Shown piece by piece: positions 51,072 through 59,694 of a DNA stretch of 64,000 nt (the first letter of the stretch is position 1; each line of letters begins with the position of its first letter). The position numbers and the translations under genes were made by a program. The DNA lies in assembly GCF_009696065.1 (NCBI RefSeq), contig NZ_VUMS01000008.1, positions 1 through 64,000 of the forward strand. Reading direction: 5' to 3'. The notes under the pieces were generated by a model, which was given only the letters and a program-made list of their open reading frames with translations, had not been told where the DNA came from and did not search any database. The stretch comes from Oliverpabstia intestinalis (GTDB lineage: Bacteria; Bacillota; Clostridia; Lachnospirales; Lachnospiraceae).

Positions 51072-52484
51072 TTAAACCGGATAAGCCCCATTCTTACTAT
51101 CCGCTACAGTAGCATCAACCTTAGTCTGCTGAGCCTCTCTATATTTAAAGAAGTCAGTAGCAACCTGTGGGAACAGAGCGTAAGACAGAACGTCCTCGTC
51201 CTGCTCAGACCACTGAGCCATCTCGCCACGCAGAGTATCCAGTTCGTCCGGAATCAGATCTGCAGGACGGCAGGTAATCGGTTCTTTATCGCCGATACAT
51301 TTCTTCTGAACCTCTTTATTGAACGGTTTAACAGTCTTTCCATATTCACCGGAAAGAACAGCCTTAGTCTCTTTTGTAACCATTTTGTATCTTTCGCCCA
51401 TCAGCACGTTAAATACAGCCTGTGTACCAACAATCTGAGAAGACGGAGTAACCAGAGGCGGCTCACCCAGGTCTTTTCTTACTCTCGGAACTTCTTCCAG
51501 AACATCGTAGAACTTATCTTCTGCATTCTGTTCTTTCAGCTGAGATGTCAGGTTAGACAGCATACCACCCGGTACCTGATACAGCAGAGTTTTGATATTA
51601 ACACCCAGGTTCTTCGGATTCAGCAGACCGCTGTCCAGAGCCTCGTCACGGATCGGGCGGAAGTAGTCAGCGATTTCAGCCAGAAGTTTCTGATCCAGAC
51701 CTGAATCATATGGAGTACCCTTGAAGGTTTCTACCATAACCTCTGTAGCCGGCTGAGAAGTACCCAGCGCAAATGGAGAGATTGCAGTATCGATCACATC
51801 AACACCAGCCTCAACAGCTTTCATATAAGTCATGGAAGCCACACCGGAAGTATAATGTGTATGCAGCTGAATCGGGATCTTAACAGTCTCTTTCAAAGCT
51901 TTTACCAGTTCTGTTGCTTTATAAGGAAGCAGCAGACCAGCCATATCTTTGATACAGATAGAATCCGCACCCATCTCTTCGATCTCTTTTGCAATGCTTG
52001 TCCAGTATTCCAGAGTATAAGCATCACCCAGTGTGTAAGACAGTGCAACCTGTGCATGACCTTTTTCTTTGTTTGCTGCTTTTACTGCTGTCTGCAGGTT
52101 TCTCATATCATTCAGACAGTCAAAGATACGGATGATATCAATACCGTTTGCGATAGATTTCTGTACAAAATATTCTACTACATCATCTGCATATGGACGA
52201 TATCCCAGGATGTTCTGTCCACGGAACAGCATCTGCAGTTTTGTGTTTTTGAATCCGTCACGGAATTTACGAAGTCTTTCCCATGGATCTTCCTTCAGGA
52301 AACGCAGGGAAGCATCAAATGTTGCACCGCCCCAGCACTCTACAGAATGATAACCTACTTTATCCATAGTATCTACGATCGGCAGCATCTGCTCTGTTGT
52401 CATTCTTGTTGCAATCAGAGACTGATGTGCATCACGCAGAATTGTTTCAGTAATTTTAATTGGTTTTTTAGCAATATCTGTCAT
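51072..52484 (-). CDS. oadA: Oxaloacetate decarboxylase alpha / pyruvate carboxylase B / transcarboxylase 5S carboxyltransferase
   Basis: The 470-residue enzyme is a TIM-barrel carboxyltransferase moving CO2 between oxaloacetate/pyruvate and biotin. TILRDAHQSLIATRM at 14-28 holds the first metal Asp, MLFRGQNILGYR and IKDMAGLL with its carboxylated Lys follow, and QLHTHYTSG carries the two His metal ligands. The C-terminal helical domain contains PGGMLSNL. Its length lacks the biotin domain, which is encoded separately in the operon. It is the last gene of the five-gene unit, 80 bp after oadB. Confidence 0.95.
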   Translation of the reverse strand: MTDIAKKPIKITETILRDAHQSLIATRMTTEQMLPIVDTMDKVGYHSVECWGGATFDASLRFLKEDPWERLRKFRDGFKNTKLQMLFRGQNILGYRPYADDVVEYFVQKSIANGIDIIRIFDCLNDMRNLQTAVKAANKEKGHAQVALSYTLGDAYTLEYWTSIAKEIEEMGADSICIKDMAGLLLPYKATELVKALKETVKIPIQLHTHYTSGVASMTYMKAVEAGVDVIDTAISPFALGTSQPATEVMVETFKGTPYDSGLDQKLLAEIADYFRPIRDEALDSGLLNPKNLGVNIKTLLYQVPGGMLSNLTSQLKEQNAEDKFYDVLEEVPRVRKDLGEPPLVTPSSQIVGTQAVFNVLMGERYKMVTKETKAVLSGEYGKTVKPFNKEVQKKCIGDKEPITCRPADLIPDELDTLRGEMAQWSEQDEDVLSYALFPQVATDFFKYREAQQTKVDATVADSKNGAYPV

Positions 52485-52564
52485 AGTCTTATCCTTTCTT
52501 TCTATTATACCCGGCTGCGGACATGGCAGCCCGCATCGGGATCTGTGGCTTTTGTATTACCGTA

Positions 52565-53719
52565 TTATACTCCGAATACAGCCATGAAAGTTCCGGCCGC
52601 TACTGCGGTACCGATAACACCTGCTACGTTAGGTCCCATAGCATGCATCAGAAGGAAATTGGTCGGATCTGCTTCCGCACCGACTTTCTGGGATACACGG
52701 GCTGCCATAGGAACGGCAGATACACCGGCAGATCCGATCAGAGGATTGATCTTTCCACCGGACAATTTGCACATGATCTTACCAAAGAGAACACCACCGG
52801 CTGTACCAACACAGAATGCAACCAGACCCAGAAGAACAATCTTCAGAGTATCTACGTTCAGGAATGCTTCTGCGCTTGTAGATGCACCTACGGAAGTACC
52901 CAGCAGGATAACTACGATGTACATCAGCGCGTTGGAAGCTGTCTCTGTCAGCTGTTTTACAACACCACTCTCTTTGAACAGGTTACCAAGCATCAGCATA
53001 CCTACCAGAGGAGCAGTTGTAGGAAGGATCATACAAACTACGATTGTGATAACGATCGGGAATAAGATCTTCTCCAGTTTGGATACCGGACGAAGCTGTT
53101 CCATCTTGATCTTTCTTTCTTTTTCAGTTGTCAGAAGTTTCATGATTGGCGGCTGAATGATCGGAACCAGGGACATATAAGAATATGCTGCCACGGCGAT
53201 CGGTCCCATCAGTTCTGTCTGGCCCAGTTTACCTGCCAGGAAGATAGAGGTCGGACCATCAGCTCCACCAATGATAGAGATTGCAGCTGCTGCTTTTCCG
53301 TTGAATCCCAGGAAAATAGCCAGGAAGTACGCGCTGTAGATACCCAGCTGTGCTGCAGCACCAAGAATAAAACTCTTCGGGTTGGCGATCAGCGGACCAA
53401 AGTCTGTCATCGCACCAACGCCCATGAAGATCAGGGACGGTAGGATACTCCACTCATCCAGGATGAAGAAGTAATGCAGAAGACCACCAGCATGTTCGAT
53501 ACCCATAGCATCTACGTAAGGATCTGCCATAATATCCGGATAGATGTTAACCAGCAGCATACCGAATGCGATCGGCACCAGCAGCAGTGGCTCAAATCCG
53601 TGTTTGATTGCCAGATACAGGAATACCAGCGCAACCAGGATCATAACATAGTTGCCCCAATCCAGGTTCATGAACGCAGTCTGTTCCCATAAGTTTGACA
53701 ATGTATTCATTATACTCAT
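52565..53719 (-). CDS. oadB: Sodium-translocating decarboxylase beta subunit
   Basis: The 384-residue membrane protein (OadB/MmdB/GcdB) has about nine to eleven TM segments. IGGADGPTSIFLAGKLGQTELMG holds the Asp of the Na-binding region in the conserved GGADGPT motif, FLLMHAMGPNVAGVIGTAVAAG ends the protein, and LGAAAQLGIYSAYF is a further conserved part. It decarboxylates carboxybiotin and exports Na+. It lies 74 bp downstream of the biotin carrier gene. Confidence 0.95.
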   Translation of the reverse strand: MSIMNTLSNLWEQTAFMNLDWGNYVMILVALVFLYLAIKHGFEPLLLVPIAFGMLLVNIYPDIMADPYVDAMGIEHAGGLLHYFFILDEWSILPSLIFMGVGAMTDFGPLIANPKSFILGAAAQLGIYSAYFLAIFLGFNGKAAAAISIIGGADGPTSIFLAGKLGQTELMGPIAVAAYSYMSLVPIIQPPIMKLLTTEKERKIKMEQLRPVSKLEKILFPIVITIVVCMILPTTAPLVGMLMLGNLFKESGVVKQLTETASNALMYIVVILLGTSVGASTSAEAFLNVDTLKIVLLGLVAFCVGTAGGVLFGKIMCKLSGGKINPLIGSAGVSAVPMAARVSQKVGAEADPTNFLLMHAMGPNVAGVIGTAVAAGTFMAVFGV

Positions 53720-53792
53720 GTTTTTAACCTCCCGTTGTTGAATTCAGCAAGTCGTCGCTGTTTGGGAATTTACATTGTCTGCAAATTCAGTC

Positions 53793-54161
53793 TTAGTTTA
53801 AGGATGCCAGAGTAGCACCAGCTTCAACTGCATCACCAACAGCAACGTCAATGCTTGCAACGGTTCCGTCCTGCGGAGCAACAACCGGGATTTCCATCTT
53901 CATTGCTTCCAGGATGATCACTGGATCACCGGCTTTTACAGCCTGTCCAACGCTTGCTTCTACTTTAAATACTTTTCCGGCTGCTCCGGCTGTGACTTTT
54001 ACAGAACCAGCGGAAGCTGCAGGTGCTGCTGCCTTCGGAGCTGCTGCAGGTGCTGCCTTCGGAGCTGCAACAGGAGCTGCTGCAGGTGCACCGCTTGTCT
54101 GTCCTTCTTCAACAGTTACATTGTATACATTGCCATTAACAGTAATAGTATAGTTTTTCAT
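53793..54161 (-). CDS. Biotin carrier protein of the decarboxylase/transcarboxylase
   Basis: The 122-residue protein has a short N-terminal module (NYTITVNGNVYNVTVEE), an Ala/Pro-rich flexible linker at about 22-52, and a biotinyl domain with the canonical EAMKMEIPV at about 86, whose Lys receives biotin. It shuttles CO2 between MmdA, OadA and the beta subunit. Homologues are MmdC, GcdC and the transcarboxylase 1.3S subunit. It lies 18 bp after oadG. Confidence 0.95.
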   Translation of the reverse strand: MKNYTITVNGNVYNVTVEEGQTSGAPAAAPVAAPKAAPAAAPKAAAPAASAGSVKVTAGAAGKVFKVEASVGQAVKAGDPVIILEAMKMEIPVVAPQDGTVASIDVAVGDAVEAGATLASLN

Positions 54162-54179
54162 GTGATATTCCTCCTATGC

Positions 54180-54941
54180 TCAGGCTCTCTGCCATTTACT
54201 TCTGTTTACTTTTTTAATGGAACGAACCACAAAGCTGTCTGTGGATGTGTTCTCAGATGCAGCGATTGCTGCGGAAATAACTGCTACCAGTTCCAGATCA
54301 TCTGTCAGGTCTTCCTCTACAGGTGCTGCAACAGGTGCTGCCGGTGCAGGTGCTGCTTTTGGTGCTGTTTCTTTCTGTCCGATTTTTCCAATATATTTGA
54401 ATAAGGAAATAACAAAGATCAGGAAGATCAGAACCACGAATACGCAGCCGACACCCATAATGGTATTGACAGCGGCACCGCTTAATTTCATTCCGGTAGT
54501 TTCAACTTCGGAAATAGTCATATAAGCAGGAACCATCTGGTCATAATCACTGCTGTAGTTGAATACAACTTTGATTTCTGCATCACCTTTGTCAAATTTT
54601 GCCGGAATATCAACAGTTACCTGTCCTTCTTCACGGTCAATATCTGTTGTCGGGGTTCCCATTTCCTCATATTTACCAAGTTCGTTTTCCTGGTTCATCC
54701 ATGCTGATACTGCAAGTCTGGTAAATGTGTCTCTGTTTGCAGTCATCTGATTCAGAGTTTCATCATCGAAACCTGCAAGAGATTCTACTGCACTCTGAGA
54801 TACCTCTGCACAGTTTGTTACCATATCATCGGTAATCTGCTGATAAGCAGCTGTTTCTTCTTTTTTACCGCAGGCAGTCAGAGAAAATGCACAGATTGTA
54901 ACCAGCATCAGACTGGCAATTTTTTTCCATCTCTGCTTCAT
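54180..54941 (-). CDS. oadG: OadG-family gamma subunit with lipoprotein-type N-terminal domain
   Basis: The 253-residue protein starts with a signal and lipobox (MLVTICAFSLTACGKK, Cys about 24), an external domain of about 115 residues resembling a small beta domain (VTVDIPAKFDKGDAEIKVVFNYSSD), a TM helix (IMGVGCVFVVLIFLIFVISLF), and the Ala/Pro linker and C-terminal helix typical of OadG (LELVAVISAAIAASE). Classical OadG is only about 80-110 residues, so this is a fusion of a lipoprotein domain with OadG. It anchors the carboxyltransferase to the beta subunit. Confidence 0.88.
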   Translation of the reverse strand: MKQRWKKIASLMLVTICAFSLTACGKKEETAAYQQITDDMVTNCAEVSQSAVESLAGFDDETLNQMTANRDTFTRLAVSAWMNQENELGKYEEMGTPTTDIDREEGQVTVDIPAKFDKGDAEIKVVFNYSSDYDQMVPAYMTISEVETTGMKLSGAAVNTIMGVGCVFVVLIFLIFVISLFKYIGKIGQKETAPKAAPAPAAPVAAPVEEDLTDDLELVAVISAAIAASENTSTDSFVVRSIKKVNRSKWQRA

Positions 54942-54955
54942 TTATGCTCACCTCA

Positions 54956-56392
54956 TTATACTGTTCCGTGTTTTTTGCTTGGACGATCCTCTCTCTTTGT
55001 ATAAAGCATCTCGAAAGCACCGATCACATATTTTCTTGTATCCTCAGCTTCGATAATAGTATCTACATATCCTCTTCTTGCTGCGGATTCCACGCTGGAC
55101 TGCAGGGTTGCATATTCAGCAGCTTTCTCATTGATCGTAGCTGCATCAGAATCTGCGTACATGATCTTTGCTGCCAGTTTTGCATCCATCATTCCGATCT
55201 CAGCGTTTGGCCATGCATAAACCATATCTGCTCCGATAGATTTGCTGTTCATAGCCAGGTAAGCGCTTCCGTAAGCTTTTCCTACGATCACGTTTACTTT
55301 CGGTACAGTAGCATCTGCGAATGTATAAGTCAGTTCTGCAACTGCTTTTGCCATGTTTGCCTCAGAGCATTTTGTTGCTTTGAATCCGGTAACGTTTGTC
55401 AGTGTCAGAACAGGAATGTTGAAAGCATCACAGAATTTTACAAAATCTGCTGCTTTTCTCGCTCCTCTTGCAGATAATACTGCATCCATGGACTCTGTCA
55501 GGTTACCTTCTTCATCATAGATCTCTGTTCTGTTTGCAACAGCACCTACAGTGGAACCGTTCAGCTTGATAAATCCACAAACCATATCTTTTGCATAGTC
55601 TGCTTTTACTTCAAAGAATACGTTGTTATCGCTGATCTGGGACAGTGCGATAGACGTATCTCCTGCACAATTTGCCAGATCTTTGCATACTCTGTTCAGA
55701 TCATCTGTGCATTCTTCATAAGACATATCATCTTCGTTGTTTGCAGGAAGCATAGTTACCAGCGCACGGATCTGTGCCAGGACATCTTCTTCGCTTCCTT
55801 TGAAATCTACCAGACCTGCTTCTTTTGCCTGATATGCAGCTGTGGAAGTGTCACATTTGGAGATTTCATTTCCTTCGATGGCGTTTGGAGAATTGACAAA
55901 TAATTTTGCTTTTTTCTCTTCCATCAGAGTAAAGTCGGTCAGTGCCGGAATCATAGCCATTCCGCCTCCACAGGTTCCGAAGATACCTGTGATCTGTGGA
56001 ATCACACCGCTTGCTTTTGTCTGCTGCATGTAGATCTCACCGAAACCGTTCAGTGCATCGGTTGCTTCCTGCAGACGCATACCTGCGCAATCGATCAGAC
56101 CGATCACAGGTGCACCTGTCTTCATTGCGAAATCATACAGTCTTGCAATTTTCTTTGCATGCATCTCACCAACAGTTCCGTTCAGTACGGTAGCATCCTG
56201 GCTGTATACATACACCAGACTGCCGTCGATCACACCATATCCGGTGATAACACCATCTGACGGGGTTTCTTTTGCAGATAAGTTGAAATCTGTACTTCTT
56301 GCAGTAATCTGTCCACCGATTTCAACAAAACTGTTTGCATCAAGCAAAGAGGCTATCCTTGTGCTTGCTGCGCTTTGTGCTGTATTGCTCAT
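54956..56392 (-). CDS. mmdA: Acyl-CoA carboxyltransferase (methylmalonyl-CoA decarboxylase alpha / transcarboxylase 12S-like)
   Basis: The 478-residue crotonase-fold carboxyltransferase has the acyl-CoA half (VYVYSQDATVLNGTVGEMHAKKI, GLIDCAGMRLQEATDAL, FGTCGGGMAMIPALTDF) and the carboxybiotin half (NVTGFKATKCSEANM, KVNVIVGKAYGSAYLAMNSK). It moves CO2 between an acyl-CoA such as (S)-methylmalonyl-CoA and biotin. It is first of the operon, with RBS GGAGGG; a TATAAT (56446-56451, minus strand) lies about 55 bp upstream. Whether it prefers methylmalonyl, malonyl or glutaconyl-CoA is not decidable here. Confidence 0.93.
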   Translation of the reverse strand: MSNTAQSAASTRIASLLDANSFVEIGGQITARSTDFNLSAKETPSDGVITGYGVIDGSLVYVYSQDATVLNGTVGEMHAKKIARLYDFAMKTGAPVIGLIDCAGMRLQEATDALNGFGEIYMQQTKASGVIPQITGIFGTCGGGMAMIPALTDFTLMEEKKAKLFVNSPNAIEGNEISKCDTSTAAYQAKEAGLVDFKGSEEDVLAQIRALVTMLPANNEDDMSYEECTDDLNRVCKDLANCAGDTSIALSQISDNNVFFEVKADYAKDMVCGFIKLNGSTVGAVANRTEIYDEEGNLTESMDAVLSARGARKAADFVKFCDAFNIPVLTLTNVTGFKATKCSEANMAKAVAELTYTFADATVPKVNVIVGKAYGSAYLAMNSKSIGADMVYAWPNAEIGMMDAKLAAKIMYADSDAATINEKAAEYATLQSSVESAARRGYVDTIIEAEDTRKYVIGAFEMLYTKREDRPSKKHGTV

Positions 56393-56445
56393 ACTTCAGC
56401 CCTCCATTTTTATAAAAAATTTAAGTGAAAACAAAATTTCAGCCG

Positions 56446-56451
56446 ATTATA
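56446..56451 (-). promoter_or_regulatory. Probable -10 box of the decarboxylase operon
   Basis: The minus strand reads TATAAT in a very A/T-rich gap before mmdA. A TTGAAA is present upstream, but at about 23 bp, longer than usual. The call rests mainly on the -10 match. Confidence 0.4.
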
Positions 56452-56510
56452 ATTTTACTATTTTTTGTTTTTTTTTTCAATAACTTTTTGACAAAAGCTT
56501 TCAGAAAAAC

Positions 56511-57734
56511 TTAATAAAGGTACAAATGTTTCGGAATTCCGTTTTCGTAGATTATTTCTGTCTCACCATGGATCAACGGTTTTAAATATTCCATCATCTT
56601 TTCTGTCACATCATTTCCTGCCTCATTAATATAATCGTCCGGAACTTTTTTCTCCTGGTTAGACACTTCACAGACCGGAACTGCAGTATAGCGTACCTGA
56701 TATGGATGACTGCCGAGTCTCTCCACCGAAGCCATCAGTCCGCTTTTTCCCTGCAACGCACAGCGGCAGGCTGTCATACCTAGCATCTTCGACTCCTGGA
56801 TATCTGTTTTACTCGCAATATGGGAGGCGCATCGCTGCATCAGATTCAGTTCGATGGATCTTACTTTGCAGCCAATCTCTCTTCTCACAATGTCTTCCAA
56901 TACCCGGGCACTTCCTGCGATATAACTGTGTCCAAAATTATCCACGGCCCCGCTTTGTACCTGCTCGGAGATATAAACACCATTTTTATCCTTGATTCCT
57001 TCACTGATCGCTACCAGTACGCTGTCCTGCTGTTCCAGTTTTTTCTTCACATCGTCAAGAAAACTTTCCACTGAAAAAGCCGGCTCACAAAGATAAATCA
57101 GGCTCGGACCCGCTGCACCGTTATTTCTTGCCAGTGCAGATGCTGCTGTCAGCCATCCTGCATTTCTTCCCATTACTTCCACGATGGTAACAGCCTTGGT
57201 ATCGTATACATGACAGTCTCTTTCAAGTTCTGAAAATGTAGTTGCTATATATTTTGCTGCAGAACCAAATCCCGGGCAGTGATCCGTTCCCACCAGATCG
57301 TTATCGATGGTCTTCGGTGCTCCCATAACATGAATATCTTCAATTTTGTATTCTTTACAGTATGCCGCCAGTTTATCTACTGTATCCATGGAATCATTTC
57401 CACCTGCATAAATAAAATACATAATTTCATGTTTGCGGAAAATCCGGATGATTTCCTGAAACTGGCTGTCGTCTTCCGCCGGATTTTTCAGTTTTACCCT
57501 GCAGGAACCCAATGCTGCTGCCGGTGTCTGACAAAGAATCTCCAGTTCATCCTCACCGGGTACTTTCTCGCTCAGATTAACAAACCGTTCTTCCAGAACA
57601 CCTTTGATGCCGTTTACCGCACCGTAGATCGTATCAACCTGATCGGATGCATGCGCTTCCATGATCACTCCTGCGATCGTCGCATTGATTGCTGATGTGG
57701 GTCCTCCGGACTGTGCTACTAAAAGATTTCTCAT
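56511..57734 (-). CDS. pfp: 6-phosphofructokinase, pyrophosphate-dependent type
   Basis: The 407-residue enzyme phosphorylates fructose 6-phosphate. Motifs are LLVAQSGGPTSAINATIAG at 4-22, YAGGNDSMDTV at about 107, GAPKTIDNDLVGTDHCPGFGSAAKY (the PKTIDND motif, whose Lys favours PPi over ATP), and EVMGRNAGWLTA. Length and motifs fit the clostridial PPi-PFK group rather than the 320-residue ATP-PfkA. ATG 57734 follows AAGGAGG. It lies alone between the ABC pair and the decarboxylase operon. Confidence 0.9.
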   Translation of the reverse strand: MRNLLVAQSGGPTSAINATIAGVIMEAHASDQVDTIYGAVNGIKGVLEERFVNLSEKVPGEDELEILCQTPAAALGSCRVKLKNPAEDDSQFQEIIRIFRKHEIMYFIYAGGNDSMDTVDKLAAYCKEYKIEDIHVMGAPKTIDNDLVGTDHCPGFGSAAKYIATTFSELERDCHVYDTKAVTIVEVMGRNAGWLTAASALARNNGAAGPSLIYLCEPAFSVESFLDDVKKKLEQQDSVLVAISEGIKDKNGVYISEQVQSGAVDNFGHSYIAGSARVLEDIVRREIGCKVRSIELNLMQRCASHIASKTDIQESKMLGMTACRCALQGKSGLMASVERLGSHPYQVRYTAVPVCEVSNQEKKVPDDYINEAGNDVTEKMMEYLKPLIHGETEIIYENGIPKHLYLY

Positions 57735-57761
57735 TGATTTCCTCCTTAACAATGCATAAAG

Positions 57762-57798
57762 AAAGGGATGTTCTTTGTGTCATCGCAACATCCCCTTT
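57762..57798 (-). terminator. Hairpin after the ABC exporter operon
   Basis: GGGATGTT and AACATCCC, extended by AAA/TTT, form a stem around CTTTGTGTCATCGC. On the minus strand it is followed by CTTTCTTTA. It lies about 60 bp past the ABC stop and just before the pfp RBS. Confidence 0.65.
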
Positions 57799-57855
57799 TT
57801 TTCTTACCTGTGATTTTCTGCTGAAAACCTCATGGTCAGTCTGTACTCATAGATT

Positions 57856-59694
57856 TTATCCTACCTTCTCAAACTGACTATTATATAGATTAGCATAAAA
57901 TCCGTTCATTGCCAAGAGTTCTTCATGATTTCCCTGTTCTATTATATCTCCGTCTTTCATCACAAGAATCACATCTGCATCTTTAATTGTCGATAACCGG
58001 TGAGCGATCACAAAACTGGTTCGTCCTTTCATCAGGTTATCCATTGCTTTCTGAATCCTCTCTTCGGTTCTGGTATCTACCGAAGAAGTTGCTTCATCAA
58101 GGATCAGCAGCCGGTTATCTGCAAGAATCGCTCTCGCGATCGTCAGAAGCTGCTTTTGTCCCTGTGATACATTGCTGGCTTCTTCATTTAACACGGTGTT
58201 GTATCCTTCCGGCAGTGTCTGGATAAACCGGTGTGCGTGTGCTGCTTTCGCCGCTGCGATCACTTCTTCATCGGTGGCATCCAGTCTTCCGTAACGAATG
58301 TTTTCCATGATCGTACCGTTAAACAGCCAGGTGTCCTGCAGCACCATACCGAAACACTCTCTCAGATTTCTCCGGTCAAATTCCCTGATATCGTGTCCGT
58401 CGATCAGTATCCTTCCACTGTTGACATCATAGAAACGCATCAGCAGTTTCACCAGCGTGGTTTTTCCGGCACCGGTCGGTCCAACGATGGCGATTTTCTG
58501 TCCCGGCTGTACCTGTTCAGAAAAATCTTTGATAATGATCTGATCAGGCCGGTAGCCAAAGCTTACATGTTCAAAGGTTACGTGTCCTTCCACACCATTT
58601 TCCAGTGTCACCGGATGTTCCACCGTCTGTTCTTCTTCCTCTTCTTCCAGGAATTCAAAGACACGCTCGGAAGCTGCGGCTGCGGACTGCATCATGTTGG
58701 TAACCTGTGCGATCTGCTGTACCGGCTGGGTAAAGTTTCGGATGTACTGGAAGAAAGACTGAATATCACCGACTTCAATAGCTCCTTTGATAGTCATAAA
58801 GCCACCGAGAAGAGCTACCATTACGTATCCGATATTACCTACAAACTGCATAATCGGCATCATCATGCCGGAGAAAAACTGTGATTTCCAGCCGGATTCA
58901 TATAACTTTTTATTCGTCTCCTCGAAAGTGGCCATCACAGCATCTTCCTTATTAAACGCTTTTACAATATTTTGTCCGGCATAGACTTCTTCCACCTGCC
59001 CATTCACATCACCCAGATATTTCTGTTGCTGCCGGAAGTATTTTTGTGACCGTTTCATCACCTTGCTGATAATAAACATCGAGCAGGGCAGAATCAGCAG
59101 TGCACATAAAGTCATCCATACATTAATACTAAGCATCATGATAAATACACCAATCAACGTTGTAACGGAAGTAATCAGCTGTGTAATACTCTGATTCAAC
59201 CCCTGCTGCAGGGTATCCACATCGTTGGTAATTCTGGAGAGCACCTCTCCATATGTCCGGCTTTCATAATATTTCATCGGCAGTCTGTTCATTTTTCCGG
59301 AAATATCTTTCCGCAGAGAATAACTGACATCGTTGGAGATTCCCGTCATGATAAATCCCTGCACAAAGGAAAAGGCTGCACTGCACAGATACAGGCCCAG
59401 TGTCCACAACAGAATCTTTCCGATTTTATCAAAATCAATCCCTCCGGTTCCGTTGACCTTTGCCACCAGACCGTTAAACAGCTCCGTGGTCGCTTTACCA
59501 AGAATCTTTGGTCCCACAATATTAAATACCGTACCGACAATGGCGAAAATCATCATGCCAATCAGACGAATCTTATATTTGCTCATATAACGCAGCAATT
59601 TTTTTACTGCTCCGGAGAAATCTTTTGCCTTTTCTCCGCTCATTCTTCCCCGTCCCATAGGTTCTCGGGAGGGACGTCTGCTATTTTCACTCAT
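57856..59694 (-). CDS. ABC exporter, canonical half (heterodimer subunit 2)
   Basis: The 612-residue half-transporter has six TM helices (about 40-330) and an NBD with Walker A GPTGAGKTTLVKLL, signature NVSQGQKQLL, Walker B LLILDEATSSVDTRTE and H-loop IAHRLST, all canonical. Together with the preceding gene it forms a heterodimeric exporter of the BmrCD/LmrCD/TmrAB kind, usually for drugs, peptides or lipids. ATG 59694 follows AGGAGGAACTGG and overlaps the first half-transporter by 8 bp; the frame upstream to 59850 is a shadow. MarR control is inferred from the operon. Confidence 0.92.
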   Translation of the reverse strand: MSENSRRPSREPMGRGRMSGEKAKDFSGAVKKLLRYMSKYKIRLIGMMIFAIVGTVFNIVGPKILGKATTELFNGLVAKVNGTGGIDFDKIGKILLWTLGLYLCSAAFSFVQGFIMTGISNDVSYSLRKDISGKMNRLPMKYYESRTYGEVLSRITNDVDTLQQGLNQSITQLITSVTTLIGVFIMMLSINVWMTLCALLILPCSMFIISKVMKRSQKYFRQQQKYLGDVNGQVEEVYAGQNIVKAFNKEDAVMATFEETNKKLYESGWKSQFFSGMMMPIMQFVGNIGYVMVALLGGFMTIKGAIEVGDIQSFFQYIRNFTQPVQQIAQVTNMMQSAAAASERVFEFLEEEEEEQTVEHPVTLENGVEGHVTFEHVSFGYRPDQIIIKDFSEQVQPGQKIAIVGPTGAGKTTLVKLLMRFYDVNSGRILIDGHDIREFDRRNLRECFGMVLQDTWLFNGTIMENIRYGRLDATDEEVIAAAKAAHAHRFIQTLPEGYNTVLNEEASNVSQGQKQLLTIARAILADNRLLILDEATSSVDTRTEERIQKAMDNLMKGRTSFVIAHRLSTIKDADVILVMKDGDIIEQGNHEELLAMNGFYANLYNSQFEKVG

